This document shows, in pieces, positions 27,300 to 37,461 of a stretch of DNA of 64,000 bases (its first letter is position 1; each line of letters begins with the position of its first letter). The stretch spans positions 1 to 64,000 of the forward strand of contig JADZAP010000040.1 of the NCBI GenBank assembly GCA_020852705.1, read 5' to 3'. The notes under the pieces were generated by a model. The model was not told where the DNA came from, ran no database searches, and saw only the letters and a program-made list of their open reading frames with translations. Source of the DNA: Ignavibacteria bacterium. Lineage in GTDB: Bacteria; Bacteroidota; Ignavibacteria; Tepidaquicellales; OLB5. The translations under genes and the position numbers were made by a program.

Positions 27300-29828
27300 G
27301 TGAAAATACGGAAATTAATTTTACCGTTTACAATCATTTCAGTAATAATGGCAGCAATTTTTTTGATAATTAATTTTGAAGCTAATTATTCTGAAAAAGA
27401 TGAAGTAGAAATGGAAGGTATTCCTGCTGATGAGTGGTTTGTTAAACAAAGGGCTTTCCCTTTTGATGAAATACCGGAAGGAAAAATAACTGAAGCTATA
27501 GAACAGTTAAAAAATATGCCTGTATATTCAACAGATAATTCATTCCCTTGGGTATTGGCAGGTCCTACTAACATTGAGGGAAGAATAACTGTAATAAAAA
27601 TTCACTCTTCCAATCCGCAAATAGTTTATGTTGGCACCGCCAACGGAGGATTATGGAAATCAACTAACTTTTGCCAAAGCTGGCAATCAGTATTTGATAA
27701 TCAGAATACTTCATCAATAGGATCTCTTGCAATTGACCCGGTTAATCCAAATATTATTTATTGCGGTACAGGCGAATCAAATGCACTTAGAAGCTACTAT
27801 CCCGGAACAGGACTTTATAAATCCACTAATGCGGGTACAACGTGGGTTCTTTCCGGGCTGCCCGATAGCTATTCAATCGGAAACATATCGGTTAATCCTT
27901 TAAATAATCAGGTAATTTATACTGCAGTACTTGGTTCATTGAGGCGAAAAACAACAGCGAGGGGTTTATATAAATCAACAAATGCCGGTGTTAGCTGGAA
28001 CCAATCATTATATATAGCTGATTCAGTTGGTGCAATTGATGTATTACTTGATCCATCTAATCCAAATAAGGTTTTTACAGCAATGTGGGAGCTAATGCGC
28101 CGTGAAGATTATATTAAATACGGCGGACCTAAGACCGCATTATATTTATCAACAAATGCAGGTACAAACTGGAATGTAGTTAACGGAGGTTTTCCGAGTA
28201 ATGCAAATGACCTTGGCAGAATATCTATGGATATATGTGCTTCAAACTCTATGATAATATATGCACTTACTGCTTATGCAAACGGTAACTCAAGAGGTTT
28301 ATATAAATCTGTTGACGGTGGAAATAACTGGAATTTAATTAACTCATCTGTTGCAGCATCATCAAATTATGCATGGTTTAACAGGATATGCAGTGTTAAT
28401 CCATCAGATGCAAATAATGTTTACTGCGGCGGACTTAATATGTCCCGCAGCACAAACGGTGGTGTAAGTTTTTCTACAATAAGTGCATCTCATGTTGATC
28501 ATCATGCTTTAGCAATTGCACCTTCAAACCCAAATTTTGTAGTTAACGGAAATGACGGAGGGATTGATTATTCAACAAATGGCGGAATTTCCTGGCAAGC
28601 AACTAACCAACTGCCAATAACACAATTTTATGCTGGAGATATTGACAACAATAACCCAAATACATTAATAGGCGGAGCACAGGATAACGGTACAAACAGG
28701 ACATTTGGCGGAATTGGATCTTGGTCAACTATTAATGGCGGTGATGGATTTTATTGTTTGATTGATTATCAAAATCCGCAGCGCGTTTATGCTTCATCGC
28801 AAAACGGGGGATTAGTAAGATCAACAAACGGGGGCTCCAGTTTTGTTGGGGCTACTTCAGGGTTAGATTTAACCTATACTAACTGGAGCACACCTTATAT
28901 TATGGACAAAAATAATCCGCTTGTGATGTATTGCGGAACATACAAAATACATAAAACCACAAATGGCATGCAAAACTGGTCAGCAATCAGCCCGGATCTT
29001 ACAAATGGACATGTTCAAAATATGGGAACAATTACAACGGTTGATGTATCAAAAAGCAGCCCGAATGTTATTTACTGCGGAACTGATGATGCAAATGTGT
29101 GGGTAACAACAAATGGAGGCGGAAACTGGGTGAAAATTAATTCGGGGCTGCCATACAGATGGGTTACAAGAGTAACAGTCCATCCAACACAGGCAAATAT
29201 TTGCTACGTTACTCTATCCGGATACAAAGTGGATTCAACAGGAGCACATGTTTACAAAACTACTAATTATGGTTCAACATGGAGCGATATTTCTACAAAT
29301 CTACCCAATGCCCCTGTTAATGATATTTTGATTGACCCGCTTAATTTTAATACTTTATATATTGCAACTGATGTTGGTGTAATGATTAGCGAAAATGACG
29401 GAGCAAACTGGTCTTTATTCAGTTCGGGAATTCCTTCAAATGTTCCATGTCATGATCTTACACTTCAAAACAGTACCCGTAAACTTGTTGTTTGGACTCA
29501 TGGAAGGAGTGCATTTTCAACAAACCTGCAGCCAGTTGGAATAATAGGGAATACCGAAACCGCGTCAGGTTACAGGTTAGAACAAAATTATCCAAATCCG
29601 TTTAATCCGCAAACCAATATAAAATTCCGGATACAAAATGATGGAAAAGTTAAATTAATTATATATGATGCGCTTGGAAAGGTTGTAAAAATACTTGTAA
29701 ATGAAAATAAAATTGCCGGAAGCTATAATGTTTTTTTTAATGCTGCAAATCTATCAACAGGTGTTTATTTTTACAAGCTTGAGTCTGGTAATTTTAGTGA
29801 GGTAAAGAAAATGCTGTTTGTTAAATAA
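27300..29828 (+). CDS. Sortilin/BNR-type beta-propeller protein, T9SS cargo
   Basis: 842 residues starting at GTG (27300). One N-terminal membrane/signal segment is followed by many BNR / VPS10-like Asp-box repeats of the form STNAGxxW (YKSTNAGTTWVLSG, YKSTNAGVSWNQS, YKSVDGGNNWNLI, TTNGGGNWVKI). WTHGRSAFSTNL is typical of the end of sortilin-like propellers. A T9SS domain ends it (EQNYPNPFNPQTNIKF ... SEVKKMLFVK). Similar bacterial proteins are annotated as glycosyl-hydrolase BNR or VPS10 proteins; no catalytic sialidase residues were identified, so binding rather than catalysis is the safer guess. Confidence 0.85.
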   Translation: MKIRKLILPFTIISVIMAAIFLIINFEANYSEKDEVEMEGIPADEWFVKQRAFPFDEIPEGKITEAIEQLKNMPVYSTDNSFPWVLAGPTNIEGRITVIKIHSSNPQIVYVGTANGGLWKSTNFCQSWQSVFDNQNTSSIGSLAIDPVNPNIIYCGTGESNALRSYYPGTGLYKSTNAGTTWVLSGLPDSYSIGNISVNPLNNQVIYTAVLGSLRRKTTARGLYKSTNAGVSWNQSLYIADSVGAIDVLLDPSNPNKVFTAMWELMRREDYIKYGGPKTALYLSTNAGTNWNVVNGGFPSNANDLGRISMDICASNSMIIYALTAYANGNSRGLYKSVDGGNNWNLINSSVAASSNYAWFNRICSVNPSDANNVYCGGLNMSRSTNGGVSFSTISASHVDHHALAIAPSNPNFVVNGNDGGIDYSTNGGISWQATNQLPITQFYAGDIDNNNPNTLIGGAQDNGTNRTFGGIGSWSTINGGDGFYCLIDYQNPQRVYASSQNGGLVRSTNGGSSFVGATSGLDLTYTNWSTPYIMDKNNPLVMYCGTYKIHKTTNGMQNWSAISPDLTNGHVQNMGTITTVDVSKSSPNVIYCGTDDANVWVTTNGGGNWVKINSGLPYRWVTRVTVHPTQANICYVTLSGYKVDSTGAHVYKTTNYGSTWSDISTNLPNAPVNDILIDPLNFNTLYIATDVGVMISENDGANWSLFSSGIPSNVPCHDLTLQNSTRKLVVWTHGRSAFSTNLQPVGIIGNTETASGYRLEQNYPNPFNPQTNIKFRIQNDGKVKLIIYDALGKVVKILVNENKIAGSYNVFFNAANLSTGVYFYKLESGNFSEVKKMLFVK

Positions 29829-30028
29829 ATGTTATGGTAAAACTTGCTCAGTTTATCCATAAAATGATAAAAATATAACATATTATTCTTATTTTCTTAC
29901 ATTTTTTAAGAAAATTTATGGTTTTTAGCTAACCATTTACCCTATTTATTTTATCAAATTTTTATTGTTTTAGGATTTTTATTTGATTATTTTACAGATT
30001 ATTCCAAAAAATACATTTTAAACCGAAA

Positions 30029-32452
30029 ATGAAAAGCTATAAAAAAACAATTTACACGTTTTTTACACTGATAGTATTGTGCGTTATTGGTTATTTTTCT
30101 TTTAACGCATTTAACTTTCAACCAGACCAAACTACAGAACAACAGCCCAAATATTCAAAAGTAAGAATATTTGCTGTTAACGAAAATGATTTTAGAAAAA
30201 TAGAAGATGCAGGTCTTCATATAGACCATGCAATCACTAAACCAGGATTGTATTCAGAAACATGGCTTTCTGAGTATGAAATTTCTTTATTAAGTCAATC
30301 AGGAGTTCCTTACGAAACTTTAGTAGATGATTGGCAGACATATTATGATAATCTTCCGAAGATGAATACCGCGGAAATTGATGCTCAGATGCAGCAAACT
30401 TATGAAAAAGATAATATTACTCACTCTATTTACGGTACAATGGGCGGGTATATGAAATATGATGAAGTAGTTGCCAAGCTGGATTCAATGAGAATGTGGT
30501 ACCCGCAATTTATTTCAGCTAAATGGTCAATTGGCACAACTTATGAAAACAGAACTCAATGGGTTGTAAGGATTACAAAAAACCCTGATGCCCCGACAGG
30601 CAGACCTGAAGTATTATATCATGCACTTATTCATGCACGTGAACCGGAAAGCATGGAAACACAATTTTATTATTTCTTCTGGCTGTTTGAAAATTATAAT
30701 ACAAACCCAATAGCAAAATATATACTTGATAACAGAGAAATATACTGGATGCCGGTATTTAATGTTGATGGTTATGTTCATAATCAAACAACAAATCCAA
30801 ACGGGGGCGGTATGTGGCGAGCTAATAAACACTTAACAAGTCCACCCAGCTTAACTTGCGGTCCGGTTGATCCTAACAGAAATTTTGGTACTTATCAATT
30901 CTGGAATTCATCAAATAATGGTTCAAGCACAAATTCCTGCAGCGGTGGTCAAGGTACATACAGAGGTACTGCACCATTTTCAGAGCTTGAAACTCATAAT
31001 GTTATGAATTTTGTAAACTCCAGAAATTTCAGGACTGCATTCAGCGCTCATACCTACGGTAATTATTTAATTAAACCATGGTGCTGGCAGGACCCAATTG
31101 GTACCCCTGATGATGCGATGTATAACGTATTTCTTGCGGATATGTCTGCAACAAACGGGTATACTACCGGATTTCCTTCACAAACTGTAGGTTATAAAGT
31201 TCGTGGCGGAACTGATGACTGGTATTACAATGATTCAGGGCACACAAAGATATTTTCATTTACTCCTGAAACCGGTAACAGCTTCTGGCCTCCTCAGAAT
31301 GAAATTATACCTCTTGCACAGGGTATGTTGTTTTCTAATCAATATATTTCATTAATTGCAGGTCCTTATGTTAGTCCGACAAGTTTGGCGTTCAATCAGC
31401 AAAATTATACTCCAGGGCAGTCAGGTACATATAAAGTAAGATTCAGGAACAAAGGTGTTATGACGGCAAATAATGTTAAGGTAATTTTAACACCCGGAAA
31501 TTCAAATGTTACAATTCCCACACAGCAATATACTTATGCTAGTTTACCAACATTTGCACAGGATAGTGCATCATTTAATTTTACTGTTTCCGGTACAGCA
31601 CCAAATAACTGCGGAATTCCGGTAATACTTACAATTAAACTTGATACTACCACAATATATACTAAAACTGAATATATACTTGTTGGCACGGGAACTGTTA
31701 CATTTAATGATAACGGGTCAACCTTTTCTAACTGGACAACAAATGGAAGCTGGAATACTACAACAGCACAGTATGTATCAGCACCTTCATCATTTACAGA
31801 TAGTCCGGGCGGAAATTACGGTAACAATATTAATACAAATATGACCCTTTCAACCCCTGTAAATGTTTCAACAACACCTGTGGTATATTTATCATTCTGG
31901 CATAGATATGCAACAGAAGCAGGATATGACTTCTGTTATGTTGAAGTATCAAGCGATAACGGTTCTACTTGGAATCAAGTTGCTTCATTTAACGGAACAA
32001 TGACTACATGGACACAGTTAACTTATGACATTACAAATTATGCCAATGCAACAACACAGTTAAAAATCCGTTTCAGGTTAACTTCGGATGCTGGCGTTAC
32101 AGGTGATGGCTGGTACATTGATGACATAAAACTTACAAATTACTGCGGAAGTTTAGTAGGTATACCGGGTAACAATAATGGTATTCCCATCAGGTATGCA
32201 CTGGAGCAGAATTATCCTAATCCGTTTAATCCGGTAACAAGCATAAAGTATCAGCTTCCAAAATCATCGCAAGTAAAAATTACAGTGTTTGATCTGCTAG
32301 GCAAAGAAATTGCAGTTCTGGTAAACGGTAATGTTGAAGCAGGATACCATACAGCAGAATTTGACGGCAGCAATTTTGCAAGCGGTTTATACTTGTATAA
32401 AATAGAAGCTGACGGATTTACTGACGTAAAAAAGATGATGTTAGTTAAATAA
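30029..32452 (+). CDS. M14 zinc carboxypeptidase, T9SS cargo
   Basis: 807 residues. After a signal segment and a ~100-residue propeptide-like region, the M14 catalytic domain has the zinc site H202-A-R-E205 (HAREPESME), H341 in FSAHTYGNYL and catalytic E414 in FTPETGNSFWPP, plus VDPNRNFGTYQFW. It is followed by an immunoglobulin/CARDB-like region (~450-560) and a jelly-roll region (~565-715, WHRYATEAGYDFCYVEVSSD). The T9SS domain follows (EQNYPNPFNPVTSIKY ... FTDVKKMMLVK). Predicted to be a surface or secreted exopeptidase that trims peptides outside the cell, next to an M43 endopeptidase. Confidence 0.93.
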   Translation: MKSYKKTIYTFFTLIVLCVIGYFSFNAFNFQPDQTTEQQPKYSKVRIFAVNENDFRKIEDAGLHIDHAITKPGLYSETWLSEYEISLLSQSGVPYETLVDDWQTYYDNLPKMNTAEIDAQMQQTYEKDNITHSIYGTMGGYMKYDEVVAKLDSMRMWYPQFISAKWSIGTTYENRTQWVVRITKNPDAPTGRPEVLYHALIHAREPESMETQFYYFFWLFENYNTNPIAKYILDNREIYWMPVFNVDGYVHNQTTNPNGGGMWRANKHLTSPPSLTCGPVDPNRNFGTYQFWNSSNNGSSTNSCSGGQGTYRGTAPFSELETHNVMNFVNSRNFRTAFSAHTYGNYLIKPWCWQDPIGTPDDAMYNVFLADMSATNGYTTGFPSQTVGYKVRGGTDDWYYNDSGHTKIFSFTPETGNSFWPPQNEIIPLAQGMLFSNQYISLIAGPYVSPTSLAFNQQNYTPGQSGTYKVRFRNKGVMTANNVKVILTPGNSNVTIPTQQYTYASLPTFAQDSASFNFTVSGTAPNNCGIPVILTIKLDTTTIYTKTEYILVGTGTVTFNDNGSTFSNWTTNGSWNTTTAQYVSAPSSFTDSPGGNYGNNINTNMTLSTPVNVSTTPVVYLSFWHRYATEAGYDFCYVEVSSDNGSTWNQVASFNGTMTTWTQLTYDITNYANATTQLKIRFRLTSDAGVTGDGWYIDDIKLTNYCGSLVGIPGNNNGIPIRYALEQNYPNPFNPVTSIKYQLPKSSQVKITVFDLLGKEIAVLVNGNVEAGYHTAEFDGSNFASGLYLYKIEADGFTDVKKMMLVK

Positions 32453-32476
32453 TTTATTATTATTTTTCAGAATATT

Positions 32477-32506
32477 AAAGCCTGCTATTATAAAGCAGGC
32501 TTTAAT
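32477..32506 (+). terminator. Terminator-like hairpin
   Basis: aaagcctgct (32477-32486) and agcaggcttt (32494-32503) form a perfect 10-bp stem with a 7-base loop. The downstream T run is weak (tttaatatt), so termination efficiency is uncertain. Confidence 0.65.
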
Positions 32507-32550
32507 ATTAAATATGATTTTTAATAAAACTCTTTTTTTATAACAAGCTA

Positions 32551-34506
32551 ATGACTAAAAAATTATTACTTTTTACAATCTTTATTTCAGCTTTGCTTAT
32601 TACAGTATTGCTTTTTGAAAATGGTGAAACAAGCTCAATAAACAGCAATAGTTTTACACAAAACACAGAGCTTAAAAGAACCTGCGGCACAATGGATTAT
32701 CTTGAAATGCAGTATAAAATGGATCCGGCTTATAAACTTAGGTTTGCTGAAATGGAAAAGATTGCTGAAAAATATATAAAAGAGCATTCAGAAAAAGATG
32801 GTGACAATACAGTTATAACTATCCCAGTAGTTGTGCATGTAGTTTGGAACACTGCAATTCAGAATATTTCAGATGATCAGATATTTTCTCAAATTGATGT
32901 TCTGAACAAAGATTTTAGAAGATTGAATACAGATACTATAAATACGCCGGCACCATGGAAATCTATTGGAGCTGATTGTCAAATAGAATTCAAAATGGCA
33001 AGAAGAGATCCTTTTGGGAATCCAACATTAGGAATAACCAGAACTCAAACTAGTATAACAGAGTTTGGTCAAAATACTGCATTAAAATTCACATCACAAG
33101 GCGGACATGACGCCTGGGATAGAGATAAGTATCTTAACTTGTGGGTTGCAAATCTTGGCAGCCAGTTATTAGGATATGCCACATTTCCCGGTGGAAATCC
33201 CGCTTTAGACGGGGTTGCAATAGGTTTCAATTATTTTGGAACTGTTGGAATTTTGCAGCCGCCATATAATAAAGGCAGAACGGCTACGCATGAAATTGGA
33301 CACTGGCTATGGCTTTATCACATCTGGGGTGATGATAACGGTTCATGCTCAGGCACTGATTTAGTGGGCGATACACCAAATGAGGCATCTGAATTTTACG
33401 GATGTCCCAGCTATCCAACAACTGACGCCTGCAGCCCGAGTAATCCGGGAGTTATGTTTATGAATTATATGGATTACACTGATGATGCATGTATGAATCT
33501 GTTCACAATGGGGCAGCTTGGCAGGATAAATGCAGCATTAAACGGACCCAGACTTCCTATTCAAAGTTCAAACGGATATATTAATGTAAGCGGAATGCCG
33601 ATATGTTCATTTAAAGCAGATAGTACCAATATTCAATATAATAATCCAGTTCATTTTACAGATGAATCCGCGGGCATTCCCACATCGTGGCAATGGACAT
33701 TTACAGGTGGCAATCCATCAGTTTCAAATTCCCAAAATCCAACAGTAACATACAATACTCCGGGAATATATACTGTTAAGCTCAGAGTAAATAATAGTTT
33801 TGGCAGCGATTCATTAACAAAAACTTCTTACATAAGGGTGCGGGGTGATGCAATGTTACCATTTACCTTAATAAATCCGGTAACTTTTACACGTGTAGGA
33901 GTTAACAGTTCGGATACATCAAGGGTTTTATTTAACTGGATAAAATCTTCTGCAAGCAATTCAGTTAATTATAAGCTTAATCTTCGTAAAATTGGCGGTT
34001 CTTCTGATTATATTTTCATTGCAAACAATAACGGAATTGATTCAACAGTTGGGATAAGAAACAGCAGGTTAGATTCAATTGCGATACAGATGGGCGTTAC
34101 AGGAGACTCGGTGAGATGTACGTGGAGAGTGTGGGCATACAACGGTTTAGACTCATTGCAGTCGGTAAATGCAAATATAATAACATTAGTCAGATCACCA
34201 ATAGGAATTCAGATAATTTCATCTGAAGTTCCGCAAAAATTTGCTTTATATAATAATTATCCAAATCCATTTAATCCGGTAACAAATATTAATTTTGATA
34301 TACCAAATCTTGGTAATAACAAAAAGGTTCATCTTGCTGTTTATGATATACTTGGGAATTTAATAGAGATGATTGTGAATAAAGAAATGGAAGCAGGTAA
34401 ATATTCCGTTGACTGGAATGCAGGCAGTTATGCTAGCGGTATTTATTTCTACAGACTTAATGCAGGTGAGTTTACCGATACAAGAAAAATGATACTTGTT
34501 AAATAA
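32551..34506 (+). CDS. M43 (pappalysin-like) metalloprotease with PKD domain, T9SS cargo
   Basis: 651 residues. After a signal segment and an N-terminal region of ~80 residues, the metzincin zinc site is H247-E-I-G-H251-WLWLY-H257, followed by the Met-turn region MFMNYMDYTDDACM. The usual Gly of HExxHxxGxxH is Trp254; M43 proteins of this phylum often vary there. A PKD domain (~residues 345-430; FTDESAGIPTSWQWTFTGG) and an extra beta domain precede the T9SS tail (NNYPNPFNPVTNINFDIP ... FTDTRKMILVK). Predicted to be an extracellular endopeptidase. Confidence 0.93.
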   Translation: MTKKLLLFTIFISALLITVLLFENGETSSINSNSFTQNTELKRTCGTMDYLEMQYKMDPAYKLRFAEMEKIAEKYIKEHSEKDGDNTVITIPVVVHVVWNTAIQNISDDQIFSQIDVLNKDFRRLNTDTINTPAPWKSIGADCQIEFKMARRDPFGNPTLGITRTQTSITEFGQNTALKFTSQGGHDAWDRDKYLNLWVANLGSQLLGYATFPGGNPALDGVAIGFNYFGTVGILQPPYNKGRTATHEIGHWLWLYHIWGDDNGSCSGTDLVGDTPNEASEFYGCPSYPTTDACSPSNPGVMFMNYMDYTDDACMNLFTMGQLGRINAALNGPRLPIQSSNGYINVSGMPICSFKADSTNIQYNNPVHFTDESAGIPTSWQWTFTGGNPSVSNSQNPTVTYNTPGIYTVKLRVNNSFGSDSLTKTSYIRVRGDAMLPFTLINPVTFTRVGVNSSDTSRVLFNWIKSSASNSVNYKLNLRKIGGSSDYIFIANNNGIDSTVGIRNSRLDSIAIQMGVTGDSVRCTWRVWAYNGLDSLQSVNANIITLVRSPIGIQIISSEVPQKFALYNNYPNPFNPVTNINFDIPNLGNNKKVHLAVYDILGNLIEMIVNKEMEAGKYSVDWNAGSYASGIYFYRLNAGEFTDTRKMILVK

Positions 34507-34531
34507 ACTCATAAAATATTCATTAATATTT

Positions 34532-34560
34532 AAACCCCATATTTAATATGGGGTTTTTTA
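34532..34560 (+). terminator. Rho-independent terminator
   Basis: aaaccccatat pairs with atatggggttt around a 3- to 4-base loop, followed by a T run, just after the M43 protease stop. Confidence 0.8.
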
Positions 34561-34633
34561 ATATAATTTTTTTAAAAATTAATTTTCTGATATGTATTTT
34601 ATTAATAAGTTGTAATACTTAAATTGGAAGCGG

Positions 34634-35785
34634 ATGAAAATTTATATAGTAATATTATTTATAATTTATATTACGGGATGCAGCGGGATAACAGTTGAAA
34701 AAGATATAAAACCTGAGCCTAATGACTGGGTGATGGCCGGAGGAAGCCCCGCGCAGCATAATTTTTCAAAATATGTTTTAAACCCGCCGCTTAATATAAT
34801 GTGGGAGTATAACATTGAAGGCGGAGTTGGACCGGCAGGTATAACTGCAAGTGATGCAGTAGTTTTTGTTAACGCTCTGCAAGGAGATTTGTTTACATTT
34901 GATGTTCTTTCAGGCGGAAAGATTGGAGCATTAAAATCTCTTGGAAAAGATTGTTCTACAGCGCCGTTGATTATGGGTAATAATATAATATTTACATTTG
35001 CCGGAGATAAAAAAACCTCAGCAGCTTCTTATAATATAACATCGGGAAAATTTAACTGGCAAAAACGATTTGGAGATATCCAAACTTCACCAATATTATT
35101 TGAAAATTATATTTATTTTAATACCATTGCCGGTAAATTTTATAAGATTGATCCTGCTACCGGCAGAAAACAATGGGTTTATAATTCAAAATCACAAGTT
35201 CACTCCACATGTGCAGTAAGCGGCAATATTGCTGTATTTGGTACAGATAAAGGTGCTATTATTGCAGTAAATATTTCTGATGGTAAAGAACTTTGGCGAT
35301 TTGAATCCGGACAGCCTGTTATTTCTACTCCATTAATATTTCATGATAATGTTTATATCGGCTGTAATGATTCCATTTATTATTCGTTAAGTATTAAAGA
35401 AGGAAAAGCTAACTGGAAGTTAAACCTTCACTCAAAGATAATAAGCGGGTCTGCAATTGACGGTTCTGGGAATTTTATTACGGGTTGTGTAGATGGCAGT
35501 GTTTATTCAATTTCTCAAGACGGAACAATTAACTGGAAATTTGAAACAAAAGGTGTAATTACTTCAAGTCCTGTTGTTTCAGGAAATAATGTTTATGTAT
35601 CTTCTTATGACAGTTATATTTACACACTGAATGTTTCAACTGGAAGGTTGGTTTGGAAAAGTCCAATGCTTGAAAATAAAGTTAAAACTCAGCCGGTTAT
35701 ATGGCGTGAATTTCTTTTTGCAGCTGCCGATGAGATTGTTTATTGTTTTACCAGTAAAACTGTGAATAATAATGACGGAAAATGA
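34634..35785 (+). CDS. PQQ-like beta-propeller lipoprotein (BamB-type fold)
   Basis: 383 residues. The signal sequence MKIYIVILFIIYITGCSG has a good lipobox (ITGC). The body is a run of PQQ-type Trp-docking blades: TSGKFNWQKRFGD, ATGRKQWVYNSKSQVHS, SDGKELWRFESGQPV, KEGKANWKLNLHSK, GTINWKFETKGVITSSPVV and STGRLVWKSPML. The fold is shared by quinoprotein dehydrogenases and BamB. No enzymatic residues are evident, so a scaffold or binding role is likelier. It overlaps the next gene by four bases (ATGA), so the two probably work together. Confidence 0.85.
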   Translation: MKIYIVILFIIYITGCSGITVEKDIKPEPNDWVMAGGSPAQHNFSKYVLNPPLNIMWEYNIEGGVGPAGITASDAVVFVNALQGDLFTFDVLSGGKIGALKSLGKDCSTAPLIMGNNIIFTFAGDKKTSAASYNITSGKFNWQKRFGDIQTSPILFENYIYFNTIAGKFYKIDPATGRKQWVYNSKSQVHSTCAVSGNIAVFGTDKGAIIAVNISDGKELWRFESGQPVISTPLIFHDNVYIGCNDSIYYSLSIKEGKANWKLNLHSKIISGSAIDGSGNFITGCVDGSVYSISQDGTINWKFETKGVITSSPVVSGNNVYVSSYDSYIYTLNVSTGRLVWKSPMLENKVKTQPVIWREFLFAAADEIVYCFTSKTVNNNDGK

Positions 35786-36345
35786 AGTGTTTATATTTAA
35801 TATTGTATTTTATTTTAATTTCTGATTTGTATTCTCAGCAGGATTCATTGACATTAAAATATAACTTTATTGATTCATATCCGCAGAATGCAGAAATTAA
35901 ACTAAATGGTGAATTTTTAGGCAGCACACCATTTTATTTTACATGGAAAGACACCATATTCCCAAAACAACTAAAGTTAAACCTTCCGGGTTTTAATGAA
36001 ATAAATGAAGATGTTTTATCAAATGAAATAATAAATAAAACATATAAGCTTAACCCTAGTGGTAAATACATTGTTAATAATTTGGTAAATGAAAACAAGG
36101 GATCATATTTTAAAGTAAAAAGAAAGCCACTGCCAATAATATTATCATCATTAATTACAGCAGGAAGCGGATTTTTTGCATATTATTTTAAATCATTGGC
36201 AAATGAAAATGCAAAAGAATATGATATTAGCGGGGATAAAACTGCAATTGATAGAAAAAAGAAATATGATCTTATTGGCGGAATTTCTATTGCTGTAATG
36301 CAGGTTGGATTTGGTGCATTAATTTATTTTCTATTCATAGAATAA
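35782..36345 (+). CDS. PEGA-domain membrane protein
   Basis: 187 residues with a signal peptide (MKCLYLILYFILISDLYS). The PEGA-like segment is DSYPQNAEIKLNGEFLGSTP, a small beta domain often found on cell-surface or regulatory proteins. Two C-terminal hydrophobic segments (LPIILSSLITAGSGFFAYYF; GISIAVMQVGFGALIYFLFI) suggest membrane anchoring. Function unknown. Translation is coupled to the PQQ-propeller lipoprotein by an ATGA overlap. Confidence 0.7.
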   Translation: MKCLYLILYFILISDLYSQQDSLTLKYNFIDSYPQNAEIKLNGEFLGSTPFYFTWKDTIFPKQLKLNLPGFNEINEDVLSNEIINKTYKLNPSGKYIVNNLVNENKGSYFKVKRKPLPIILSSLITAGSGFFAYYFKSLANENAKEYDISGDKTAIDRKKKYDLIGGISIAVMQVGFGALIYFLFIE

Positions 36346-36437
36346 TTTTTTTTGAAAGATTATTCCCGTATTTATAATATTAAAGTATTAGATTACCGGT
36401 GTTGTGAAGTAAAATTTAAAGCAAGTTTACTTTTTAA

Positions 36438-37457
36438 TTATTTGTAAGCAAAATATTTTGAAATTACCGGAAAACTTTCATCATACCTGTATTGTATATT
36501 AAAATGACCAGCATTAAATTCCTTATGAATAGATTTTATTCCAATTTTGTTAAGTTTACCAGCAAAAATACGTGCCCCGGAATATAGCCGGAATTCATCT
36601 TTAATACCGCAATCAATATATATTAACTTTAACTTCTTTAGGTTTACTTTATACTTTGTTACCATTCTAACAGGGTCATGTTTAAGCCATTTATTCCAAA
36701 TTTCAGGAATAATTTCTGCTGTGTAAATATCAAATGGCAGGTCAAAATTATATTCCCTGCGCTTTGGGTTTGGAGAGTAACACGATGACATACCAATTAT
36801 ATTAAGTATATTATGAAATTCATTACCTTTTGGCTGCTTAATATTTAATTCTGATTTAATGAAATTCTGAACAGCTTTATGACCACTGCCATATTTCTGT
36901 ATATCAATGATGAAATTTGCAAAATCAGGCATATAGCAGTATTCAAATGCAGAATCACCTGAGTGAGTTGCCATTAAACCAAAAACACCGGGGTTACGCA
37001 TAGCAAGCCACATTGCGCCATACCCGCCTGATGATTTGCCTGCAATACATCTTGAAGCAGATTGTGGCAGAGTCCGGAAATTATTATCAATAAACGGAAC
37101 AATTTCTTTTACTATATAATCTTCATATTTACCTGTAGCAGTGGAGTTAACATACTGTGATCCTCCGTATTTTGTGAAACAATCAGGCATAACAACAATC
37201 ATTTCATTTATTTTGCCCGAGGCAATTAGCCTATCTATGCGCTGCTGAATATTTTCAGAAAAAGGTGAAAGATTCATATTAAGCGCTCCGTAACCTGTGA
37301 ATCCAGAAATAAGGTAAACAACAGGAAAACGTTTACCGTTATTTTTTTTGTATGATTCAGGCAGATAAACCAATACACTGCGTCTAAAAGGATCGCCTAG
37401 CGGATTATTTTTTAAAACTTTGCTTGTATGTTCTAAAACCCTTATTTCGCTTTTCAT
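36438..37457 (-). CDS. Esterase D/putative esterase family alpha/beta hydrolase
   Basis: 339 residues. The nucleophile elbow is GKSSGGYGAMWLAM (GxSxGG), with an N-terminal VLVYLPESYKKNNGKRFPVVYL typical of the esterase D / feruloyl-esterase-like family. A His near the C-terminus (FNAGHFNIQYRYDESFP) is the likely catalytic base. No signal peptide is visible, so it is probably cytosolic. The substrate is unknown. It starts four bases after surE ends and is the last gene of the minus-strand run. Confidence 0.85.
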   Translation of the reverse strand: MKSEIRVLEHTSKVLKNNPLGDPFRRSVLVYLPESYKKNNGKRFPVVYLISGFTGYGALNMNLSPFSENIQQRIDRLIASGKINEMIVVMPDCFTKYGGSQYVNSTATGKYEDYIVKEIVPFIDNNFRTLPQSASRCIAGKSSGGYGAMWLAMRNPGVFGLMATHSGDSAFEYCYMPDFANFIIDIQKYGSGHKAVQNFIKSELNIKQPKGNEFHNILNIIGMSSCYSPNPKRREYNFDLPFDIYTAEIIPEIWNKWLKHDPVRMVTKYKVNLKKLKLIYIDCGIKDEFRLYSGARIFAGKLNKIGIKSIHKEFNAGHFNIQYRYDESFPVISKYFAYK

Positions 37458-37461
37458 ACTA

